This document shows positions 26,501 through 38,700 of a stretch of DNA of 64,000 bases, in pieces. This stretch comes from Zygaena filipendulae (Eukaryota > Arthropoda > Insecta > Lepidoptera > Zygaenidae). The notes beneath the pieces were generated by a model that saw only the letters and a list, made by a program, of their open reading frames with translations, was not told the DNA's origin and did not search any database. Numbering within the stretch: the stretch's first letter is position 1; every line of letters starts with the position of its first letter. The DNA is taken from positions 7,544,501-7,608,500 of the forward strand of contig OU015659.1 of NCBI GenBank assembly GCA_907165275.2, written 5' to 3'. The position numbers and the translations under genes were made by a program.

Positions 26501-29500
26501 CAGCCAATGTATCTATGGGCGCAATGACGATATTATGGTTAAGTCACTTCAGAAAATCTTGAAAAAGTCTTGTTAACATTACAATACCCTTATTGGATAC
26601 TAAATGTGCCCCGCGGTTTCACCTCACACATTTCACATTTCTTCACATTTGAAGAATAGGTTATTAACATATCTAATGCTATCGAGAACGATAATTACAG
26701 TTCAGACTGATTAATAAAGTTCTCTTCATAAAATAACCAAAAACATAATTTCGTTTTCCACTGTGTTCTAGTGACAAACTGGACCGATTTTAATATTCTC
26801 CCAAGAATAATAGAAGGACGTTGACCCCCATGTTTTACTTAAATTTGCTTATTCGTCGAAGTTTCTTTAGTAATTACAGAAGTTTCCTAAATTTTGCAAA
26901 AAAATTATATTAATTTATGAAAAGAAGGTAAAAAATATGTGCTCTTATGTGCTGTATTCAGGTATATCATTTTGTAGAGAATATCGAAAGAAAAGTTAAA
27001 AAAAGTGATAAGAGATAGAGTATATAGGTAGCTCTAGGCTATAGGTTCACAGCCTCGTAAAAAATGCAAGGCCGTACGTTTGTAACTCGAACATTACTTT
27101 TCAAATGCCTGATAAGCGTTTTTCATTAATTCTATATCTGAATACATAGAACATTATCACTAAACTTTTTCTGTTCTATCCCTCGTTAGTTTTAGCTTCG
27201 TATCTAGCGATAAACAGTTACCTACTTACACATACTACGCTCACCTATCATTCGGGTACCCACGTTGATCTTAATAAGGAAGTGCTCAAGTTTCAACTGG
27301 CACTGTTGCGAATATTCTCTAAATGTTTATGCTGCTAATTGCTATAGATGGAAAATCTTTCTCAAAGTCACGCGGATCTCTCGAAATTTTTTATTTTAAT
27401 GCACATATAAAAACCGCTTGCGAAAATAAAATAGGTTCAACATGTACCTAGCTAGTAGCTATACTAATTTTTGATAAATAATTATGCAATATTAAAACTT
27501 GATATCGAAAAGTTTAAACAAATTGGGCCAAAAACTACCACTTTTGACAGTTTTTAATTAAACTTTTTTATGAAGTGTTACTCCAGAGTTATCTTTATTA
27601 TCCCTACAATTATGTGATAAGTATCTACTATTGCACAAAACCGGACTTAATGCCTGAAGCATTCTCTATCTGTCACTTTCTGGCAAACTGAGAATTCGGT
27701 GGAGGGTGCAAAATTCACATTGCGTAACAAAAATAAATATACCTATCTTAAAAGATATTATTATAGACAACCCATGCAGATGGGCTGAAGACATCGCACA
27801 CACTGTCAGGAGTACATTGGATGCGAAGAGAAAGGTGTCAGAGCGAATCAAAACATAATAAGAAGGCCTACATCCAACAGTAGATGGATACAGGCCGAAG
27901 AAAAAGAAGAAGAATATATCGAGGTCACACTGAGGCTTAGCTAAATTATAAACATTTCTTATCATTCTATTACTATCTAAGTTAAAGTGTCGGTTAGAGT
28001 CGGTTAAAAAATGGTATAGCCAAGTCAACACAAATAATATTTGATCGCTCATTCTGCGACGTGGGAAGTAAAAATGATAATCTCGATAGTCTATGATGAG
28101 CGTTATTATAAACGTCAAACGCCTTTTCTTTTAAGCGATTCAGTAGCAAGTGTGTCTATGGTAATAACCTTGACCCTGGCCTTGAGTATGAGAGTGCGGT
28201 TGTCGGCGAGCCACATGCGGCAGATGACTTGGTCGGCGCCACGCGTCTTGGTGGCCGCTATCACACGCACCGCCTCCACCGTCCGCCTCTCCACGAACGC
28301 CGAGTACACGAAGAACTTAAATCTGTAACAAAGATACAAAGTGTGGCACTCACAGTGGCAAAACTAGTGACACCCGCCATAAGATCTGAGATAACGTTCT
28401 GCATTTAAATAGAAATCGATAAGGATAGATTATTTTTAGTTCCCTTCCTTATTGATTCCCTTCAAAATGTACACTATGCACGACAAGATCGCACCTGGGC
28501 AAAGAACTTTTAAAAATTGATTCTAAGAAATGAAACTAAGCATAATAAATATTTATGATGTGTATTTAACCGATTTTTACTAATAAGGTGTCCAGTACAA
28601 TGGGGGGCCCATTGTCTTCCATACCATGGCACCTATGAGGCATACTTTCTACAATTTTTCCTAAATTTTTCCGCGTAGTTTATGTCGCTCCATGAGCGTA
28701 ACTTAAGGAGAAAAATGTATCCACTCTTAATTACTTTTCTGTTTTACAAAGGTACTTGCAGTAACGAAACGCCCAAGCCACATATTCTGACTAAGGTGTA
28801 GAGTTTAAGAAGTTAGGCCTTATAGAGTTATGGTGTGTAGAGTTATAAGCTTGGCTCTACATGAGATGTGATAACTTTTTGACAGTGGACTCGTCTTGGC
28901 ATCATTTTATACATAAAAATGTTTTTGGTGGGATTGCATTTCTAATATCAAATAACGATGTAGTTGAAGATTGTAGAGAGATTCGCGATAGATTTTCAAC
29001 TTGCATGTGGTAGTTAGCCAACCAAAATATCCTACTATGATTTCCTCACGATGTTTTCCTTCAAATTGAACTAAGGATGTCACGGAGTTTCGACTCCGAC
29101 TCCGATAAGTTTTCCCTTCCGATTGGTATGACACCTTCGGTTCCGTCTTCGGCTCCAACACTTCGACACTTTTAAATCAGTGGTTTATGCATGTTTCACG
29201 CAGAATTCCATCTCCCCACGTGCATTCTGTTGTCGATCACTCTTTCGTTACACAATACTGTAGGTATACGCAATACTGAAGATTTAGGTAGGTATAATGA
29301 TTAACTCATCTCTCGTCTTCCATCACCTCAGACTCCCATTCCAATTCCGATTCCGACAAACTAAATTTAAAAACTCCGACTTCGACTTCGGTTCCGATAA
29401 ACTTCCTCCGTAACATCCATAATATGAACTAACGCCAACGCCCTGCGGCATGTAATCTAAACGCGCCAAACACTCAGCTACCATGGATGCAAACCTAAAT

Positions 29501-32500
29501 ACAAATGAATAGATAGTTTTGTACACATACTTCAATGTGCAATTACTATAGGTACCTAGATGTAAAGTGTTGCGTGTCTGTGTTGTTAAATTGACGCTAA
29601 TTGCTGCCTCCGGCGAACGAGCGAATACAAATATTTGCTCACGACCTCCTCCACTAAAACCTACAACCACGCTCAGTTATATGTTTATAATTTAAACACC
29701 CTTGTCAGAAACTAAGGTGAGTTTCATAATAACTACATAATATGTTTTTATTTAGACTATGAGTACTATTATGAAGAGATAAAGTTTGTAAGTTAGGATG
29801 GCCTGGATGTAGGTTTGGACTGATGATAGGTATAATGTAGAACACTTTTAATTTAGGACTGTATTTTGTATGTTTAATTATTATTTTAAATGAAAAACTA
29901 GAACGTGCGTAGCAAAGGAAAACAATATATTTTTAAACAGAAAAACCTAAAAGTCAAAGGCGACAGATTCGTATTTGAAAAAATCTAAACAACTGAATAA
30001 TAAAAAATATGCTAAACTTTAAAAACGAAAAGGAGTTTGCAACATTCCGACCCCTTGTGCATGAATGCACAAATTAACTAAAATGTGTCACTCAAGCTAA
30101 TTGGTTTAAGTGACCAACTTGACCAATTTCTTTGAGGGCCGTCGAAGCAAACCCCCTGAAACGGCTACGTCCACCACCCTTACTACGCCATCTTTCTTGG
30201 AACAAAGAATTTCCGCGGTAAAAACCGAAATTCATGCGGGACAAACAGCGGAGGGAACAATTATTTGGTGTAGGTTACGAGTAATTTAAATATTCGAATA
30301 GCAGATAGGGTATAGGTAGGTACTTCCTCGTGATATAAAGAGTTTCTGCGGGAACCAGCTAGTTTAGATTAATTTTAATATTACCTAAAAAGAGAAAAAG
30401 TTTTCTAAAGAACTACTGAACCTTTATAATTATTTTCGCATAAGTATAGAAAGCTGCACTAGGTACCCTGAGTAACAGGATATCTTATATAAGTATATAA
30501 ATTATTTTTCATAAATCGATGCGACCAAATATAAAATTCATAAATTAGTAACAAGATGATATTGTTATCAAGACTATTGCGACTCCGTTCAATTCCGTGT
30601 TGGTAAATAGGTATTTCGTAATGCGCGAGACAATACTACCTACCTAGCTTGTTCTTTGCCATTTAGAGTTTTTAAAATTTTAAATATTTTTGAAATAATA
30701 TTCAATGTACGGACCCAATAATATTTATCTCACTAATTTGGAAAGCAATGAAGTCTCGAGTGACATAAAACACCAAGGCGATAATTATAAAGGCGATCCA
30801 CACACAAAATTAAAAACTAAACAATAGGTACATACAAGCATACAAGCATATTCTTCTGAGGTACATACCCATTTTGTCTATTCAAATATGTCAAACCCAG
30901 AAGATTAAGTAGTTTTTCGGAAGGCACTGGCGACCTCACCTATAAAACGAACATGCTTGTGTTTTTGTACTCTTGTTTACCTAATTAACTACTTCGTTCG
31001 TTCGTTGACACTTGAGTAAATCAATCTTGCCCATTAGTTCTCAAAACTTATGCCTTTTTAGGGTTCCATGCCCAAAGGACTTCGCAGTCCGTCCGTCCGT
31101 CCGTCTGTACATCTGTCACCAGGCTGTACCTATCTCATGAACCGTGATAGTTAGACAGTTGAAATTTTCACAGATGATGTATTTCTGTTGCCGCTATAAC
31201 AAAAAATACTAAAAAACAGAATAAAAAAATATTTTAGGGGGCTCCCATACAACAATCGTGATTTTTTTTCTCATTTTTGCTCGATATTGATAGGTATATT
31301 CACAGAATATTTAGTTTTATATTCACTTTAAATGTAAATAATAAAATAAAAGTAAAACCAATATTTAAGGGAAGCTCCCATACATCAGACATGATTTTTT
31401 CGCCGTTTTTATAGATAATGCAGGTACGGAACCCTTCGTGCGTGAGTCTGACTCGCACTTGGCCGGTGTTTACAGTACTTAACTAAAATGTAATTACAAT
31501 ACTTAGTTATAATAGGTACACTATTTATTAAACTTCGGTATTCTTTCAACTCAAAACGGTTCTACTGTCGTGTCGTGCATACTGGATATCGTATGATAGT
31601 TTAACATTAAATTATTACTTATTATTATTTTTCAAGCAACGCATATCTTACTTACGCTTACGCTTTACGCTTACTTTTTTTAACGCAATTCGCTAATTTA
31701 CCAATACCGATCCCTACGACCTAATTAACTGATATTTAGCTAGATAACTGTAAGTATATTCTATCGAACATTACTATCTACATATCTACTGGCATTATCA
31801 TAGTCACAACTCACAAGATATGCACTTTATCAGTTTCATATACCTAATCTCGTTGGCACTGGACTTTGAAACCTGTCAAAAAAGTCACAGTAAAAACGTC
31901 CTTGATAAGTAAATATTATATACATACGTATTCATTTCACATCAACACTCAGATCAAAGTAACTTATAAGTTGTAACAATAGTGACATTGTGTACACCAA
32001 AGACATCAAATATTAAATTAGCATTATATGTGGATTTAGTAGATAGATAATATGTATATAGACTGTGCAGTTTAAAGTTATTATCATATATTTGCACGTC
32101 ACGAAAAAAAAGGATAAGGTGCATTTTACGATGATATACCACAATATACTGTAGCTTTGGGAACGATAACTATTCTCTTCGGTCACCACCGCGGTCACCA
32201 CCGCACCGTTACATCAATATTAACTAATAATAATATAATAATATATAATAATAATAATAAGTTTATTGGTACCAAAAACATACATCAAGAAAACAGTTTT
32301 GATTTACATTTCAACAAGTTCATGGCAAATGCTACATAATAGATACCTCTGATGTCTAAACTAGGTCTAGCCTGTATTATAGACATCAGTGTCTTCCCTT
32401 ATAATAAACAATATTATAAAGCCATTTTGGAGAAATATAATATGTATGTATTTTTAAATATTATGTCAACTGAAAAACAAAGAAAAATGACAATTATGAA

Positions 32501-32674
32501 TTAATCTAGTAGGAAAATTAACATAAGTGATTCGAATTTTCAATAATTAACTTAAATTTATTTAAGATAGATAGGAAATAGTTACTAAGGCTTTCATATT
32601 ATTATGATGCAGTCTCGTGTGTGTGAGTGTGTATCTGTGTGTGTGTGTGTCTGAGTATGAGTGTGTGTGTGTGT

Positions 32675-32732
<58 letters not shown>

Positions 32733-35700
32733 TATGTGTGTGTTATGTCTTGCTAAAATTTATATGATCTATATTAAAATTTGGATAAACAAAAACAACT
32801 ATGGGACCTACGATGTTAAACTGATTAGTAAAGTAATTTCGAATACCTCAGAAACTTAAAATTGGCAGGGGGGAATCAATTTTATAGGGAATAGACGTCA
32901 GATAATAAAGGATTTTAATCCCGCAGTTTCCTGGAGAAACTCAACGTCCATTATTGAAAAAATTAAAAATGCACTAACCCACTTTAACGTTTCAGAAGAT
33001 CCTCTGTTTGATCATAAGAAAGAGTTGACAGATAAGCATATAAGAATTTTTTACAGTTATGGGAATTTAAAGAAATGAGTTCATTATTTTTATTCAATTT
33101 GTTGTACAACAATACTCCAATAAAATACGAAAACCGATGAGCAAAAAATGTTTTACACTCAGGGATTTTAAAAACCAGACCACCACGTCGCATCCTGTTA
33201 CCTTCAAGATTTAAAGAATTTTACGATGATATACCACAATATACTGTACTTTGGGAACGATAACTATTCTCTTCGGTCACCACCGCGGTCACCACCGCAC
33301 CGTTACATCAATATTAACTAGATAAAGTTATACTCGCAAATTAATAATTTTAATCACACCAAAGTAATATAACTTCATACACGTGTAGGTTCATTGCACC
33401 ATTGGCCTCTCTATAGTTTTAACGAGGACAATGACGCGCACCCACTATCTTTTTCTTCTTCTTCTTCTTTATAAATAAAAATCAATGTTTGTACCTATGT
33501 CTATCCTCTATCTAACTATCAAACCATTGCAATGAAACTTTGGCGGGTTGTTCTGCCTTCATCCGCATCCTAAATCCTAATCCTGATAAGTATAAAGAGA
33601 TCCTACGGAAATCAGGAAACTCACGCGGGATAGTCTCCGAAACGGTTGGACCAATCTCGACGGGACTTTCACTGCTAATTATTAGCTGATGTTAAAAGGA
33701 GTAAATTAGGCTACTTTGAAGTTCCTGCAAAAAACGCGGGGCATAGCTAGTATTCTTATAAAATTAAACAACGTCACAACATTGTGGCCTCATTCTTTTT
33801 TGGTAGGTATTCCAATGAAGTGATAAAAATTATGGAAGAGGAATATCGTAAACCGGATAGTGACTGACTCTTGACATTGAGCGTCTCAAATACTTGAGAC
33901 GCTCAATGAATTCGCTAACTATCCAAACACCATACGATTGAGAGTAACGAAGAGTAGGTACCTACAATAGGGATGTGGACTACTTTTGAAAATCAAAATT
34001 CTAATTAGTCCGTCAGTTAGAAAATAAAAAACCAATAGACACGTATTTTTTGCTTTTTCAAATAAATTATAATATGCAGAGATAAAGCACATTAAAGTTA
34101 AGGGTGAGGGGGTCGTGACGTCACTAACCGATAAAACCGCCATACAAACTGAATAGTGACGTCACGCGAAATTTCAACTCAATATATCACCGTTATTTTT
34201 TGATTACGTAAAAAAATAAAAAATACGTGTCCAATATTTTTTAATAATCTACAAGACGGACTAAAAAATAAAATTAGTCAACATGCCCATTACACCTGTT
34301 GTTGACCTAATTCCAAGTGAGCATGATGAAACTGTGACAAAACATCGCGACAGTAGACTGTCAACATGAACCGTTTTACCTATTTATTTGCCACTGCTGA
34401 GTCATAGCTCATTATTAAAATAATGACTACTAGTAGGTATGAGCTCTACGTATGACATTAACGTAGAGGTACAACCGAAAGACAGTAAATACGATTTTTA
34501 TCGTTAAAGAATGTCTTTGGTTAAAATACTAAGTCATAACACAATAGTACATTGTTATCCTAGGGGTGAAAGTAACTTAGTTAGTCGCTACGCTCGGGCG
34601 CCAATAGATCGAGGGACTAAATAAGTCTTTCTCCCGAGGATAACACTGTGCTTTTCATTACGAATGCAAGGAAAGTCAAAATAAAAATAGGAATTAGCTA
34701 AAGAAAAAAATGAGTGAATTTAATTTTACATAAATCAACCATTAGGTGTGCTACTGGCCAGTAAGTATGCCCCCTATGACATAAAAAACTTGAGTTTCTG
34801 CAGTATCCAGCTGTCAGTTGAAAGCGATTCTCCCTAGGGCTGAAAAGTGTTACTTTCAACCCGCTTCTCAGGCAACTTCAGACCTACTTTCCGAGTATGA
34901 GTAATGAAAAATTATTTATTGGTACCGACCGATTGGTAAGACATTTTAGAAAACAATACTCTCCTTTGTTTTAGACATACCTATATCTATACTAATATTA
35001 TATCTATACTAAAGTTTGTGAGTTTGTGGGTTTGTGAGTTTGTTACGTTGTAGGGGGTAATCTCTGGTTCTACTGAACCGATTTTGAAAATTCTTTCACT
35101 TATAGGAAGCTGCAGTGATCCTAAGTGTCATAGGGTACTTTTTATTTCGGGATTCCCGCGAGAACTCCGAATTTCCCGCGGGTAAAACCACGGGGAACAA
35201 CTATATTGAAAATTCTTTCACTTATAGGGAGCTACAGAGATCCAGAGTGATACAGGGTACTTTTTATCCCGGAATTCCTTCGGGAACTCCGGAGTTTGTG
35301 AGTTCGTGAGTTTGTGAGATTGTAGTGGGTAATACCTGGATCTACTGAACTGATTTTAAAAAAATATTCACTTATAAGAAGCTACAGTTATCTTGAGTGA
35401 CATACAGTACTTTTTATCCCGGAATTCCCGCGGGAACTCCGGAGATTTTGAGGTTATAATCTCTGGATCTACTGAACTGATTTTCAAAATTCTTTCACTT
35501 ATAGAAAGCTAAAGTGATCCTAAGTGACAAAGGGTACCTACTTTTTATCCCGGAATTCCCGCGAATACCCTGAACTTGTAATAAATATGTTTGTAATTTT
35601 TTAACTAACAAGTAACAATGACTGTGTCTAATATACCGTGCATTCTCATAAACTCCTCTGCGTAGTTTTGATCAAGATCAAAGAGAATATAAACACAAGA

Positions 35701-38700
35701 TTATCAAGATGGAGTAAATGTTTTAATAGATTCAATCATTGTAAGTAGGTACATATAGTAGTAGTGTCCCTGGTCAACATTTGATATACTTTTTATATCG
35801 GAACATCAAAGAGTTCAAGATAACCCCAACAACGTGAGTTGAATCGCTGGCATTTATCGCCTCGACAAATTAAAAGGTATTCTGTGAATACGACCTCATA
35901 GGTCAAGTTGAACAGTAGTTTACGACTACTAACAGGCGTACTACCAACAAATACTTATTTATGCAAGGATTCTTAATAATTTAGAACTTATACAGTGTTA
36001 TAGTTTAAATAAATGCATATAATGTATATTATATACGGTAACTCTAACGAATATGTAACTAAGTTTGTTATATGCAAGATATGCAATGATATTATAAGTT
36101 GACTAGCTGTCATAATTTGTGATTTGTGATAATTTCGAAGTTCCCGCAGAATTGTTCCATACAAACTTTGCAACCCCTTTTTATCCCTTTAGGGGTTGAA
36201 TTCTCAAAAATCCTTTCTTATCGGATGCCTACGTCATACAAAGAACCCAGCCTCCAAGTTTCAGGTCTCTACGATCAGCGGATTAGGCTGTGAGTTGATC
36301 CATCAGTTATTCAGGACAAAGCATTTTATATATATATACTAGCTGTGCCCCGCGGTTCCACCCGCGTGAGTTTCAGAATTCCCGCAGGAACTCCATTAGG
36401 GGGATTAAAAATAGATAGTAGCCGATTATCAGGCTTACTGAATATGCATAAAAAATTTCATGAGAATCGGTCAAGCCGTTTCGGAGGAGTATGGGAACGA
36501 ACATTGTGACACAAGAATTTTATATATTAGATACATTTATCAGGGGTACAGAAAAGGATATACCTTTCATATAGAAAAAGTGGATACTGTTCCCAAGGAA
36601 AAGAAGGGCTTCGCTCATGTTAATATAGATTTTGTCATCGAGTGAAGCTGCGTGCAGTTAAAAGGTAAAAAATTCTGTAAAAGTTACGTTAGATACGACA
36701 CCAACAAGCCCAATCGAACATTTAATCGGAATTCCAGGATAACAAGTACCAACCCTATGTCCTTTTCTGTATAAAATTTCATGATAATTAGCTGAGTAGT
36801 GAATGCGTAACCAACGAACAATCCTTACCTTACTATCCTTACTATTATAAATGCGAAAGCGAGTTTGTTTGTTTATTTGTTTGTTACGCTTTCACGCCTC
36901 AACGGCTCAACCGATCGTCATGAAATTTTGCATATACGTTGTAAGGGGTACAGAGAAGGGCATAGGATATTTTCTATCCCAGAATTCCAGCGGAAACTCC
37001 GAAATTACCGCGGGTGAAACCACGGGGAATAGCTAGTTGGTAAACAAACGCACATTCGCATTTATAATGTTAGGATTGTCATCATTTAAAACTAGTTAAG
37101 TTTTGCTAACTTATCATGGTAATTACGTAAAGAAATAGTGACAGAGAAAAATATTTAAGATGGTAAATGTTCCATACACCTTTAAGAAAGTTAGGTAATG
37201 ATACAGAATTCTCTGGGCATGATATTGTTAGTAGTTATTCTTAAGCTAAACCCATGACAAATCATTAATGAAACTTTGAGCTAAGTAGAGACAGGCCCTT
37301 TTTTTAAGCACAGTGTAGATACTTCATGAGTACATTCGTATAGAGTATAGACCTATTCACTCATGAAGCGCAACCCTTTCACTTCACAGTAAAGTATCGA
37401 TAAAACGAATGTCCTTTGAAACTCTTTGAAGCTACAAATGTAAGTGAATTATTCAAGTTGCACCGTTGCATCAGCTTACTAAATAATTTACGCAGAGCTA
37501 CGACGCGACGCGACGTACAATTTTGTGCTGAATGTTTTATCATCAAAGTACAGTGCTCTTTCTTGTTTGGCTTTTGAAATTATATTAATTATGCAAGCAT
37601 TAAACTAGTACGTTTATAAATTAGTATTTCATTATTTGAATTAAAATAAATATTTATTATTAACTAGCAGTGCCCCGCGACTTCACCTGACTTAGTTTCA
37701 GAGATCTCGCGGGTATTCCTAGCTAAAAATCAGTGTTGGCCCAAAGTTAATCTGATTAACGATGAAAAATTAATGATTAAATTAATTCGTCTGGGATTCG
37801 TAGTTTCTGAGATATAAGCTTTTGAAAATTTGACCACGTGGTCACATAGACAACACGAAAACAAGAAGTTTGAGTACCAACACGATGAGTCTGGGATTCG
37901 TAGTTTCCGAGATATAAGCTTTTAAAAATTTGATCACGTGATCGCATAGACAACACGAAAACAAGAAGTTTGAATACCAACACGATGGGTCTGGGATTAG
38001 TAGTTTCCGAGATATAAGCTTTTGAAAATTTGACCACGTGATCACATAGACAACACGAAAACAAGAATTTTGAGTACCAACACGATGGGTCTGGGATTCG
38101 TAGTTTCTGAGATATAAGCTTTTGACAATTTGACCACGTGATCACATAGACAACACGAAAACAAGAAGTTTGAATACCAACAGGATGGGTCTGGGATTCG
38201 TAGTTTCTGAGATATAAGCTTTTGAAAATTTGACCACGTGATCACATAGACAACACGAAAATAAGAAGTTTAGTACCAACACGATGTTCATTTTCTTTCG
38301 ACAATCACCAATTGATGAAGTGGAACTGATGATGAATACCATAGATTGTTACCGGAACTACTGAAGTACTGAATATTAAATACGATTTCACAGTTTGCGA
38401 TTCGATTATTCTAAAATGCTTGCTAAGCAATTTATTTGTTACAATGCATATTGTGTGGTGAAGTTGAGCTGATGGTGGATTAGCAGGAGAACTCCTCAAT
38501 TATTAACGTCCCTGCATCGGGAAAAGCAATATTTTGTAAAGGGTTACTTAGATTTGTTGAGTTGTCACTTAGATAAATTATAAACCAGCCCACTTAAAAG
38601 CGAATAAACAAAATTTTAACAAAAAAATTAAAACAGACTTCCAAAAACACAACACTAAAAATAACAAAATACCAATTTAATCCAAAACACAAAAATACAC

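Noticed and set aside
28120..28328. Plus-strand frame as a gene opposite GT92 exon 3
   Set aside because: Antisense shadow of an exon with family-typical protein sequence.
37800..38280. CRISPR-like array
   Set aside because: Units are contiguous and identical throughout with no spacers, and the genome is eukaryotic.
37777..38342. Repetitive minus-strand open frames (CDHV-type repeats) as a repeat protein
   Set aside because: They follow a 100-base repeat whose length is not constantly a multiple of three, so the frame moves between units; no start or splice context.
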